A stretch of DNA of 23,797 bases from CAYWJT01 sp964458655 (lineage in GTDB: Bacteria > Acidobacteriota > Aminicenantia > Aminicenantales > Saccharicenantaceae): contig CAYWJT010000045.1 in NCBI GenBank assembly GCA_964458655.1, positions 1-23,797 on the forward strand, written 5' to 3'. The notes below the pieces were generated by a model. The model ran no database searches and was not told the origin of the DNA. It worked only from the letters and a program-made list of their open reading frames with translations. Positions 7,767 to 16,241 of the stretch are shown here, in pieces (position 1 is the stretch's first letter; each line of letters begins with the position of its first letter). The position numbers and the translations under genes are program-made.

Positions 7767-7899
7767 AACGCAGGCGCCCGCTGCTTCGTCTCCATCCCCG
7801 GCTTGCTTTGGGGGAAAAGGAGCGGCTCGGCGTCCGTTTTGGGTGAAATTTGCCCCGTTTTCCACTATCATAGGTGTGAATTCACAGGCGGTCTTGCTG

Positions 7900-9510
7900 A
7901 TGCTCTTCCGACGTCCGTCCACTTTCTTGGTCGCTTCGATCGCGCTCGCTCTGGCTTTCTCGGCTGCTCTTCTGCTGCCGGCCTTTCCATCAGGCGGCGC
8001 GAACCAGGCCCCGAAATACGGCGGCGTGCTCCGCGTCAAGGGGTTCTTCACGCCTTTCGACACGGTGTTCGACCCGGTTTCCGCGAGCCACACGTTCGTG
8101 GTGGAGCAGCTCTTCGACGGGCTGGTCCGTCTGGACAGCAACTTCAATATCGTTCCGTCGCTCGCCGAGTATTGGAAGATCTCTGACGGCGGCCGGCGCA
8201 TGGTCTTTTACCTGAGGAAGGGCGTCAAGTTCCACCACGGCCGTGAGCTCACGGCTGCGGACGTCAAGTTCTCGCTCGAACGCCTGATAAAGAAGACCGC
8301 CGGCGGCCGGGTTTTCCCCTATTTCGCCGGCAAGGTCCCGGGCACCGAGGAATTCGTCGCGGGAACCGCGGAAGAGGTGAGGGGCTTCAAGGTCCTGGAC
8401 GACCACACCTTCGAGGTCGACTGGACCAGACCCTACGTCTCCGGTCTGTATCTTTTCGCCATGTCGTATTGCAAGGTGCTGCCCCGGGACCTGGTCGATT
8501 CCCAAGGCGGCCGCTTTTTCCAGAAGCCCGTCGGGACCGGCCCGTTCAAGTTCTCGAGCTGGCTGCGGAGCTCGCGGCTCGACATCCTCGGCGTAAGGCT
8601 CGAGCGCAATATGGGCTATTTCGGGGGTCGGCCCTATCTTGACGGCATCGATTACAGCCCGTACTTCACCGACGACCAGTTCGACGAGGGTCTCGTCCAT
8701 GTCGTTCCCGTGGTTTCGGAGAGGATGCTCCGCCGCGAGAACCTGGTCCTCGAGAACACGTCCCTGCGCAACCTGTACCTGGCCTTCAGCTGTCACCTGG
8801 CGCCGCTCGACAGACCGGAGCTGAGGCGGGCCCTGGCCCTGGGCATAGACAAAGCCAGGCTGGCCGAGGCCTGCTCCACCCCCAGTTCGGAATTCAGGGT
8901 AATGGAGAGCTTCATACCTCCCAGCCTGCCGGGATTCTATCCCAGGGATACGGCCTCGGCCTACGACCCCGAGAACGCCAGGATGCTCATCGCGAGGCTC
9001 ATCGGTCAAGACGAGGGCAAAGAACTCAGCCTGGCCCTTCTTCTGCCCTCGCCCAGGAACGAGCTCACCGCCGCCATCGGGCGCGAGCTTGGACGTCAGC
9101 TCGGCCTGATGGGCATAAGTCTGGACGTGAATTATCTGCGCAGGCCACAGGACGCTCTGGATTTCGACCGGCCCTACCTGAAGCTGCTGGACTACAGAAT
9201 GGATTTCCCGGACGCGGAGGACATCATCCTGCCGCTCTTCTCGTCCGGCTCGGAACTGAACCGCCTTAACTGCCGCTATGCCAATCCCCGGCTTGACGAG
9301 CTGCTCAGGGCGGCCGAGGTCGAGGACGGCTGGGAGAAGCGCCTGGCCGGTTTCCGGGCCATGGAGGATATCCTGACCGCCGACATGCCGGCCCTGCCGC
9401 TTTTTTCGGAATTCGTGAGGATCGCCGTGTCCCCGACAGTCAGGGGGATGATGACCCCGGCCATAGGCTTCTGGTCTCTGGACACCAAGGGGATCTGGCT
9501 GCAAAAGTGA
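7900..9510 (+). CDS. Oligopeptide-type solute-binding protein (SBP_bac_5)
   Basis: An extracytoplasmic binding protein of the DppA/OppA family, 536 residues. The N-terminus is a classic signal peptide (two arginines, then a long Ala/Leu stretch to about residue 30). The mature part begins with YGGVLRVKG and has the family's conserved YWKISDGGRRMVFYLRKGVKFHHGRELTAADVKFSLERL region, cut here into segments about residues 90-130, plus VGTGPFKF and RRALALGIDKARL. It has no lipobox cysteine. ATG 7900 immediately precedes the signal peptide; an open frame continues upstream but looks non-coding. No permease or ATPase genes are nearby. Instead the gene ends 7 bp before a histidine kinase, so it may present a peptide ligand to the kinase rather than, or in addition to, serving transport. 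That role is inference. Confidence 0.88.
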   Translation: MLFRRPSTFLVASIALALAFSAALLLPAFPSGGANQAPKYGGVLRVKGFFTPFDTVFDPVSASHTFVVEQLFDGLVRLDSNFNIVPSLAEYWKISDGGRRMVFYLRKGVKFHHGRELTAADVKFSLERLIKKTAGGRVFPYFAGKVPGTEEFVAGTAEEVRGFKVLDDHTFEVDWTRPYVSGLYLFAMSYCKVLPRDLVDSQGGRFFQKPVGTGPFKFSSWLRSSRLDILGVRLERNMGYFGGRPYLDGIDYSPYFTDDQFDEGLVHVVPVVSERMLRRENLVLENTSLRNLYLAFSCHLAPLDRPELRRALALGIDKARLAEACSTPSSEFRVMESFIPPSLPGFYPRDTASAYDPENARMLIARLIGQDEGKELSLALLLPSPRNELTAAIGRELGRQLGLMGISLDVNYLRRPQDALDFDRPYLKLLDYRMDFPDAEDIILPLFSSGSELNRLNCRYANPRLDELLRAAEVEDGWEKRLAGFRAMEDILTADMPALPLFSEFVRIAVSPTVRGMMTPAIGFWSLDTKGIWLQK

Positions 9511-9517
9511 CGGCAAG

Positions 9518-10974
9518 ATGCTGAGGTTAAGAAGTTCCATCTCGACCAGGCTGGTGGTCTGGATCTCGCTGCTCATCTCGGTCCTGTTCGTCCTGGTGCT
9601 TCTCGTCATCGAGCAGAGGGAGGTCAGGATCCTGATGGACGAGACTCGGACGCGGGCCGTGCTTTTCGCCAACTACATGGCCGACGTCAACTTGCAGCCC
9701 TTGGTGCGGTACGACCGGCAGGCCATGGAACAGAACATAGAGAGCCGGGTCGGCCCGGACATCCCCTACGTCGTCTTTTACGACAGGGAGGGCGCGCCCC
9801 TTGCCTTCAACGAGAGCATCAAGGATGTCCAGGACATCGTTTGCTGCACCAGCGTGCCCGCCGACGCCGAGAGGGACTACCGGACAATGACGGTGCGGAG
9901 GCTGCCCCGGGGGAGCGAAAGCCTGCGGGTGCTTGAGGTTGAGATGCCCGTGTTCCTGCCAGGCTCGGTCCGGAAATGGGCCTCGCTCAAGGTCGGCCAG
10001 TCCCTGGAGCCGGCTTACGCGGAGATCAAGAACATCCGGCTGGTGCTTCTGCTCGTCGGGCTGGGCGGCCTGGGCCTGGGCGTCCTGGGCGCCTTCCTGC
10101 TTTCGAGCGGGATAACCCGGCCGCTGCACAGGCTGGTCGAGGCCACCGTCAGCCTGGCCGGCGGCGATTTTTCGCAGCGGATCGACATCAAGTCCAGGGA
10201 CGAGATCGGGGAGCTGGCCCGCAGTTTCAACGAGATGACCTTTGAGCTGCAGCAGGCCAGGCTGCGCATGGAGGAAGCCGGCCGCCGACTGCTCCAGGCC
10301 GAGAAGCTGGCGTCCATCGGCCGCATGGCGGCCACCATCGCCCACGAGATCCGCAACCCCCTGACGTCGGTGAAGCTCAACATCCAGAAGATAGCGGAAT
10401 TCCCCGGTTTTTCCGAGACCGAGCAGGAACATCTTTCGCTGGCCCTGGAAGGCATCGTCCAGATCGAGAAGTTCATCAGGGAGCTCCTCGATTTCACGCG
10501 CGTCGCGGAGCTCAACCTGATGAAGTTCCCGGTCGAACAGGTCATCGATGAGTCGCTCAAGCTCCTCAGGGACTGCCTCGGCCGAAGACGCATCACGGTG
10601 GAGAGGCAGTACGGGTCGGCCCTGCCGGCGGTGGAGCTGGACGCCGACAAGATGAGGCAGGTGTTCCTGAACATCATCCGCAACGCCGAGGAGGCCCTGC
10701 CCGACGGCGGCCGGATCTGGATCGCCGTGGACAGGCTCGAGGAGGACGGCCGGCCGAAGGTCCGGGTCCGCATCTCCGACGACGGCCCGGGCATCCCGCG
10801 GAAGGACTGGGAGAACATCTTCGAGCCTTTCTTCAGCACCAAGCCTTCCGGCTTCGGCCTCGGCCTGGCCAACGCCAGGAAGATCGTCGAGCAGCACGGC
10901 GGGAGCATTAAAGTGGTCGAGAAAGAAGGGGAGGGCAGCATGTTCGAGGTCGTGCTGCCCGTGGAGAGGTGTAA

Positions 10975-10978
<4 letters not shown>
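9518..10978 (+). CDS. Membrane sensor histidine kinase (HAMP-HisKA-HATPase)
   Basis: A 486-residue sensor kinase. It has a transmembrane helix at about residues 12-31 and a periplasmic sensor domain (about 35-173, with a Cys109-Cys110 pair). A second helix (about 174-198) is followed by HAMP (about 200-250). The dimerisation domain carries the phospho-acceptor His276 in AHEIRNPLTS. The ATPase domain shows NIIRNAEEAL (N box), DDGPGIP (G1), EPFFSTKPSGFGLGLA (F/G2). The kinase follows the binding protein by 7 bp and overlaps the response regulator by four bases (ATGA), so the three are almost surely one transcript. It belongs to the NtrB/AtoS-like group that partners NtrC-type activators. The ligand is unknown; the linked peptide-binding protein is the obvious candidate partner. 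Confidence 0.95.
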
Positions 10979-12321
<1,343 letters not shown>

Positions 12322-12348
12322 GCGCCGGGTGTCAAGTCCTTTGTCTGC

Positions 12349-12362
12349 TTGTAAACAATCTT
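12349..12362 (+). promoter_or_regulatory. Putative upstream activator site 1
   Basis: TTGTAAACAATCTT, about 89 bp before the -24 GG of the first sigma-54 promoter. The TTGTAAAC core recurs before the second promoter at a similar distance. It lies immediately after the activator gene. Proposed binding site of that activator; inference from position and repetition. Confidence 0.45.
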
Positions 12363-12437
12363 ATTCCGGCCGCAGCCTTTTTTACCCGGTCCCCAGCGCG
12401 CCCGCCTGATTCCCACGCCTGGCACGTCTGCCTGTGT

Positions 12438-12454
12438 TTGGCATAGAAAATGCA
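12438..12454 (+). promoter_or_regulatory. Sigma-54 (-24/-12) promoter of the response regulator gene
   Basis: TTGGCATAGAAAATGCA contains the invariant GG (12440-12441) and GC (12452-12453) at exactly ten bases, and agrees with the RpoN consensus at 10 of 13 informative positions. Start of transcription expected near 12465, giving a leader of about 26 bases with a GAGGTG ribosome site. Confidence 0.78.
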
Positions 12455-12490
12455 TATCTTGCTCCTCTGTTGAATCATGAGGTGACTTCT

Positions 12491-12883
12491 ATGTCCAAGG
12501 GATCGAAAAAGATACTCATAGTGGATGACGACGACAACATAAGGAAGACCTTCGCCCTGGTCCTCGGCAAGAAGTACAGGATCCTGGCCGAGAAAGACCC
12601 GGCCCAGGCCCTGGACAAGGCCCAAACGGCCAGGGTCGACCTGGTGATAACCGATGTCAAGATGCCCGGTTTGAGCGGTCTCGAGTTCATCAAGAAACTC
12701 AGGGAAGGCGGCTATCAGGGCGACGCCATGCTCATCTCGGCCCATCCCGAGATGGTCAGGCTCGAGGACCTCGGTCGCTATCAGATAAGCCATTATTTCG
12801 TCAAGCCCCTGGACCTGAAGGTCCTGGACCTGTCGATCGAGCGTCTTTTTCAAATGAAGGAAGCGGCAGGGGCCGGCGCCTGA
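12491..12883 (+). CDS. Single-domain response regulator
   Basis: A 130-residue stand-alone receiver domain. It has the acidic cluster Asp12-Asp15, phospho-acceptor Asp55 in VITDVKMPG, a Ser in LISAHPEM and the conserved Lys in YFVKPLD; nothing else is attached beyond a short tail. Such CheY-like proteins relay or sink phosphate, or act by binding a partner. ATG 12491 is preceded by GAGGTG at suitable spacing; the frame is open further upstream, but that part covers the sigma-54 promoter and is not coding. Its promoter makes it a likely target of the adjacent NtrC-type activator, so the kinase could both induce it and phosphorylate it. Output partner is unknown. Confidence 0.93.
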   Translation: MSKGSKKILIVDDDDNIRKTFALVLGKKYRILAEKDPAQALDKAQTARVDLVITDVKMPGLSGLEFIKKLREGGYQGDAMLISAHPEMVRLEDLGRYQISHYFVKPLDLKVLDLSIERLFQMKEAAGAGA

Positions 12884-12900
12884 CTCGCTTCTGGCTACTT

Positions 12901-12917
12901 TTGTAAACGAAATTTAC
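12901..12917 (+). promoter_or_regulatory. Putative upstream activator site 2
   Basis: TTGTAAACGAAATTTAC contains the TTGTAAAC core shared with site 1 and, within it, an inverted repeat GTAAA-N5-TTTAC. It is 76 bp before the -24 GG of the second sigma-54 promoter. An A-rich stretch (12919-12934) lies in between, as often found where DNA bends in such promoters. Confidence 0.5.
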
Positions 12918-13138
12918 GGAAAATAAAAAAAATTGCGCTGATACACGCGATTTTTCCAGTCGCGGCCTGGAATAAATTGGCATGAAACCTGCATTCCCTT
13001 TTTAGCGGAGCGAGCGATGAGATTCAAGGCCGTGTCGGACATAGGCACCTTGAGCGAACCAAAGAAGCGCAGAACCTCCCGCAGATTATCGCCCCTCAAG
13101 GTGCTCCGCTTCGGATCCATTTCCCGATACCCTTCCAT
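12914..13138 (-). CDS. Hypothetical 74-residue protein, antisense to the sigma-54 transcript
   Basis: An unrecognised small open frame. In its favour, the ATG at 13138 is preceded by a strong AAGGAGG only three to four bases away, and the first 45 or so codons look protein-like (basic, with a LREVLRFFGSLKV amphipathic stretch). Against it, the third codon positions are much less GC-rich than in the neighbouring genes, especially in the last third. The C-terminus (RNFFYFP) runs through the A-rich tract before the sigma-54 promoter, and no good promoter is seen upstream. A 48-codon frame on the opposite strand (13017-13163, GGAG six bases before its ATG) competes for the same bases. One or both may be incidental to an RNA gene. 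Confidence 0.28.
   Translation of the reverse strand: MEGYREMDPKRSTLRGDNLREVLRFFGSLKVPMSDTALNLIARSAKKGMQVSCQFIPGRDWKNRVYQRNFFYFP
12977..12993 (+). promoter_or_regulatory. Sigma-54 (-24/-12) promoter of a short transcript
   Basis: TTGGCATGAAACCTGCA has the invariant GG (12979-12980) and GC (12991-12992) ten bases apart and matches 11 of 13 informative consensus positions. No annotated gene starts downstream on this strand before a terminator, so it appears to drive a short transcript starting near 13004. Confidence 0.78.
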
Positions 13139-13165
13139 AACCCTCCTTCTTTTTAGTTCCTGAGT

Positions 13166-13191
13166 GAGGGGCGCACTGGAGAGCGCCCCTC
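13166..13191 (+). terminator. Strong hairpin, possible first terminator
   Basis: GAGGGGCGC (13166-13174) and GCGCCCCTC (13183-13191) form a perfect 9-bp stem with an 8-base loop. The following bases are C/U mixed and not a good U-tract, so it may be a stabilising 3' structure or a weak terminator. Confidence 0.45.
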
Positions 13192-13221
13192 TCTCCCTCC
13201 CTTAGCCCTATTTACATAAGA

Positions 13222-13254
13222 AAGGGGGCGGCGCCAGCCGCCCCCTTGCCTTTT
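13222..13254 (+). terminator. Intrinsic terminator before pyrB, possibly bidirectional
   Basis: AAGGGGGCGGC (13222-13232) pairs with GCCGCCCCCTT (13237-13247) around a 4-base loop, followed by GCCTTTT. Read on the minus strand the same stem is followed by a T-rich stretch as well. Confidence 0.7.
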
Positions 13255-13282
13255 GGCCCCGTACCCCGTTTCCCGGAGGCGA

Positions 13283-13312
13283 TTGACGGGGGCTCCACCG
13301 ATGATGTAGCAT
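13283..13312 (+). promoter_or_regulatory. Sigma-70-type promoter of pyrB
   Basis: TTGACG (13283-13288) and TAGCAT (13307-13312) at 18-base spacing. The 50-base leader contains a modest inverted repeat, TCGGGT (13316-13321) with ACCCGA (13336-13341). No PyrR-type attenuator was recognised. Confidence 0.55.
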
Positions 13313-13369
13313 AGGTCGGGTCAAAAGCGCGGCAAACCCGATCAGCGAGCCTGAAACGGAGGTTGTGCG

Positions 13370-14347
13370 ATGCCGGTTTCCAGCAAGAATCCCATCCTTC
13401 CCTTCGGCGACCAGCGGACCGCTCCCTGGTACGGCCAGGACATCATCAGCATCAAGCAATTCAGCCGGCAGGACCTGGAATACATCTTCGCCGTGGCCCA
13501 CGAGATGCGCGTGATGGTCGAGCGCGTCGGGACCTTCGACCTGCTCAAGGGCAAGATCCTGGCCAACCTGTTCTACGAGCCGTCGACCAGGACGTCATCC
13601 TCTTTCGCGGCCGCGATGGAAAGGCTGGGCGGCAGCGTCATCTCCATCAACGAGGTCCGCTATTCCTCCGTAGCCAAGGGCGAAAGCCTCCCGGACACCG
13701 TCCGCACCCTCGAGTGCTACGCCGACGTCATCGTCATCAGGCATCCCGAGGTCGGCTCGGCCGCCATCGCGGCCGCGTCGGCCCAGAAGCCGGTGATCAA
13801 CGCCGGCGACGGCGTCGGGGAGCACCCCACCCAGGCCCTGCTCGACGCGTTCACCATACACGAAGAGCTGGGCAGCTTGGAGGGCCTGACCGTGACCATG
13901 CTGGGCGACCTGAAGTTCGGCCGAACCGTCCACTCGCTGGCCCGGCTGATGTCGCTCTACGGGGCCCGGCTGTACTACGTCGCTCCGGACATCCTGCGCA
14001 TGCCGGCCGAGATCATCCAGGAGTTGAAGGGCAAGGGCGTCGTCCAGTCCGAACACGTCAGCCCCGAAGGCGTGATCGGCGAGACCGACGTCCTTTATGT
14101 GACCCGCGTCCAACGGGAGAGGTTCGAGAGCGAAGAGGTCTACGACTCGGTCAAGGGGGCCTACGTGGTCGACGCGGGGCTGATGCGCCGGGCCAAAGAG
14201 CGGATGATCGTCATGCACCCCCTGCCGCGCGTCAACGAGATCAGCACCGAGGTCGATGCCGACCCGAGAGCGGCCTACTTCCGCCAGATGGAATACGGCC
14301 TCTACGTCCGGATGGCCCTGCTGGCCATGGTGCTAGGCAAGGCCTGA
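13370..14347 (+). CDS. pyrB: Aspartate carbamoyltransferase catalytic subunit
   Basis: Catalyses carbamoyl phosphate plus aspartate to carbamoyl aspartate, the committed step of pyrimidine synthesis. The 325-residue protein has the carbamoyl-phosphate motif STRT at 72-75 (in FYEPSTRTSSSF), the SVAKGESLPDTV 80s loop with its Lys, an HPTQALLDAFTI segment and HPLPRVNEI from His283. The C-terminal RAAYFRQMEYGLYVRMALL is nearly invariant in the family. The ATG follows GGAGGT at seven bases. No pyrI regulatory subunit gene is adjacent. A NUDIX hydrolase follows after 24 bp, probably co-transcribed. Confidence 0.97.
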   Translation: MPVSSKNPILPFGDQRTAPWYGQDIISIKQFSRQDLEYIFAVAHEMRVMVERVGTFDLLKGKILANLFYEPSTRTSSSFAAAMERLGGSVISINEVRYSSVAKGESLPDTVRTLECYADVIVIRHPEVGSAAIAAASAQKPVINAGDGVGEHPTQALLDAFTIHEELGSLEGLTVTMLGDLKFGRTVHSLARLMSLYGARLYYVAPDILRMPAEIIQELKGKGVVQSEHVSPEGVIGETDVLYVTRVQRERFESEEVYDSVKGAYVVDAGLMRRAKERMIVMHPLPRVNEISTEVDADPRAAYFRQMEYGLYVRMALLAMVLGKA

Positions 14348-14371
14348 GATAGGCCCCGCCGGGGGTCGGGC

Positions 14372-14995
14372 ATGGACGATATCATCCCGGTCATCGATAA
14401 GCTCGCCGCCGCCCTCGGCCGGCCGCTGCCCGGCATGACGGCCCAGAAGGCAATGGCACCTGAACCCCTCCCGGGCCGCAAGCCCTATTACGAAGCCGAG
14501 TCCGACGCCCTGAAAGCCGGCGTCCTGCTTCTGCTCGTGCCCGACGCGGGCCGGCTCGCCGTCGTGCTCACCAAGCGGACCGAGAACGTCCTGCACCATC
14601 CGGGCCAGGTTTCCCTTCCCGGCGGCGAGCAGCATGCCGGGGAGAGCCTGACGGCCACGGCCCTGAGGGAAACGTCGGAGGAGCTGGGATGCGACCTCCA
14701 GGCCCTGCGCGTTCTGGGCCGGCTGACCCCGCTCTATATCCCGACCAGCAACTATTGCGTCTATACCACGGTCGCCTTCCTGCCCGACCGGCCGCGGTTC
14801 CGGCCGCAGCCTGACGAAGTGGCCGAGGTCATCGTGGTCCCGGTCGACTTTCTGCTCGACCCGGCCAACCTGCGTATAGAGAACTGGGATTACAAGGGAC
14901 GAAGTCTCCGCGTTCCTTTTTTCGAGTTCCGTGGGCACTGCATCTGGGGGGCCACGGCCATGATCCTGGGCGAGTTCCTGGCCCTGCTCCGCTGA
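14372..14995 (+). CDS. NUDIX hydrolase, CoA pyrophosphatase type
   Basis: A NUDIX hydrolase of the NudL/Pcd1 group, which splits coenzyme A or its derivatives to phosphopantetheine and adenosine 3',5'-bisphosphate. The complete NUDIX box is visible: GEQHAGE, seven residues, then RETSEELG with all metal-binding glutamates. Just before it is KRTENVLHHPGQVSLPGG, the group-specific UPF0035 signature (KRT..L..HPGQ). Length, 207 residues, is typical. The start ATG has a G-rich stretch but no textbook ribosome site, so translation may depend on pyrB upstream. Tandem position with pyrB suggests a nucleotide/cofactor housekeeping operon. Confidence 0.88.
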   Translation: MDDIIPVIDKLAAALGRPLPGMTAQKAMAPEPLPGRKPYYEAESDALKAGVLLLLVPDAGRLAVVLTKRTENVLHHPGQVSLPGGEQHAGESLTATALRETSEELGCDLQALRVLGRLTPLYIPTSNYCVYTTVAFLPDRPRFRPQPDEVAEVIVVPVDFLLDPANLRIENWDYKGRSLRVPFFEFRGHCIWGATAMILGEFLALLR

Positions 14996-15101
14996 CCCCG
15001 GTCGCGGCGGCCGGAGAGCCAGTCGGGACAGATGAGGGTCTGCCTGACGCTTCGAAAGCGCCCAAAGCGAGTTTGAGGATGCTTGGCCGGACTATACAAG
15101 C

Positions 15102-15131
15102 TTGATTGCCCGGGAGCGCAAGCGCTACAAT
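15102..15131 (+). promoter_or_regulatory. Sigma-70-type promoter of trpS
   Basis: TTGATT (15102-15107) and TACAAT (15126-15131) separated by 18 bases. The start of transcription near 15138 gives a leader of about 25 bases that contains AGGAGAG. No T-box or leader peptide was seen. Confidence 0.65.
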
Positions 15132-15162
15132 AGGGGCGGTCGAGCGCAGGAGAGTTCCGGTC

Positions 15163-16158
15163 ATGACGAAAAAGAGGAAGAGGATCCTGAGCGGCATCCA
15201 GCCCAGCGGCACCATCCATATCGGCAACTATTTCGGCGCCATCGAGAACTGGGTGCGGCTCATGGACGACAACGACTGTTTTTTCACCATAGTCGATTAC
15301 CACGCCATCACGGTCCAGTACGAGCCGGCGCTGATGCAGAAAAGGATCTGGGAGGCGGCCCTGGACAACATGGCCGCCGGGCTCGACCCGGCCCGCTGCA
15401 CCATCTTCATCCAGAGCCACGTCCCCGAGCACACCGAGCTCTGCTGGCTCCTCAACTGCGTCACACCCATGGGCGAGCTCGGACGCATGACCCAGTTCAA
15501 GGAGAAATCCGAGCGGGAGAAGGAGAACGTCACGGCCGGCCTGTTCAATTACCCCATACTGCAGGCGGCCGATATCCTCATCTACAAAGCCGATGCGGTG
15601 CCGGTCGGCGAGGACCAGGCCCAGCACCTCGAGATAACGAGGGAGATCGCCCGGCGCTTCAACGGGCGGTTCGGTGACTATTTCCCCGAGCCCGAGACGA
15701 TCATAGGCCGCGGCGCCAGGGTCATGGGTCTCGACGGCGAGTCCAAGATGAGCAAGTCGCTCGACAATTACATCGGAGTGACCGAGGAGCCCAAGGCCAT
15801 CTGGGACAAGCTCCGGCCGGCCAAGACGGACGAGGCCCGGAAAAGGCGCAGCGACCCGGGCGACCCGGCCCGGTGCAACATCTACAGCTATCACCGGCTG
15901 GTCACGCCGCGGGAGGTCCTGGATGAGATAGCCCGCGGCTGCGCCTCGGCCGGCATAGGCTGCATCGAGTGCAAGAGAACCTTCTACGATAACCTGCTCC
16001 GCGTGCTCGACCCCATCAGGAAAAGGAAACAGGAGCTCGAGCGCGACCCCGAGTTCGTCAAAAGGGCGCTCCGGGAAGGGGCGGCCAGGGCCCGGGAGAT
16101 CGCTCGGGAGACGGTCAGGGGCGCCAAGAAGCTGATGGGGCTCGAGACAGATTTCTGA
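15163..16158 (+). CDS. trpS: Tryptophanyl-tRNA synthetase
   Basis: Charges tRNA-Trp with tryptophan; class I synthetase of 331 residues. The HIGH motif appears as HIGN (residues 19-22, after PSGTI) and KMSKS is at 195-199. The GRMTQFKEK and NYPILQAADILIY segments and VGEDQAQHLE are typical of bacterial TrpS. The frame is open 19 codons upstream, but the ATG at 15163 follows the promoter and an AGGAG site and begins at the usual point. Transcribed alone, with its own promoter. Confidence 0.97.
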   Translation: MTKKRKRILSGIQPSGTIHIGNYFGAIENWVRLMDDNDCFFTIVDYHAITVQYEPALMQKRIWEAALDNMAAGLDPARCTIFIQSHVPEHTELCWLLNCVTPMGELGRMTQFKEKSEREKENVTAGLFNYPILQAADILIYKADAVPVGEDQAQHLEITREIARRFNGRFGDYFPEPETIIGRGARVMGLDGESKMSKSLDNYIGVTEEPKAIWDKLRPAKTDEARKRRSDPGDPARCNIYSYHRLVTPREVLDEIARGCASAGIGCIECKRTFYDNLLRVLDPIRKRKQELERDPEFVKRALREGAARAREIARETVRGAKKLMGLETDF

Positions 16159-16241
16159 GCCGGGCCTGGCCGGGATCCGACAAGTCCGACCGAGGCAACT
16201 TTTTCCCCGCGGTTTTCGTCTTAAGAAGAGAGGAGGCCTCT

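Larger units (their letters stand above)
13004..13254 (+). ncRNA. Candidate sigma-54-dependent small RNA
   Basis: The span from the predicted sigma-54 start to an intrinsic terminator is about 250 bases and shows clear structure. GCACCTTGAG (13045-13054) pairs perfectly with CTCAAGGTGC (13095-13104) across a 40-base loop. The inner CCTTGA can instead pair with TCAAGG at 13024-13029, giving mutually exclusive stems. A C/U-rich single-stranded tract at 13141-13155 contains CCUCCUU, identical to the anti-Shine-Dalgarno core of 16S rRNA. A 9-bp hairpin (13166-13191) and the terminator (13222-13254) follow. A 48-codon frame (13017-13163) with a fair ribosome site lies inside, so a small mRNA or dual-function RNA is the alternative. 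The RNA reading is inference; no known family was recognised. Confidence 0.4.

Noticed and set aside
7836..7856. A sigma-54-like TTGG...TTTGC sequence upstream of the binding-protein gene.
   Set aside because: The spacing is GG-N9-GC or GG-N8-GC rather than the invariant ten, so I do not call it a promoter.
7759..7899. An open frame extending the binding protein 47 codons upstream.
   Set aside because: It overlaps the dipeptidase stop, lacks a ribosome site and precedes an obvious signal peptide that begins at 7900.
12419..12435. A perfect-looking -24 element (CTGGCACG) before the response regulator.
   Set aside because: The required GC is not ten bases after the GG (TG is there instead), and the true promoter with correct spacing lies 20 bases further on.
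13316..13341. An attenuator in the pyrB leader.
   Set aside because: The only inverted repeat is six bases with a long loop, with no U-tract or PyrR-like element.
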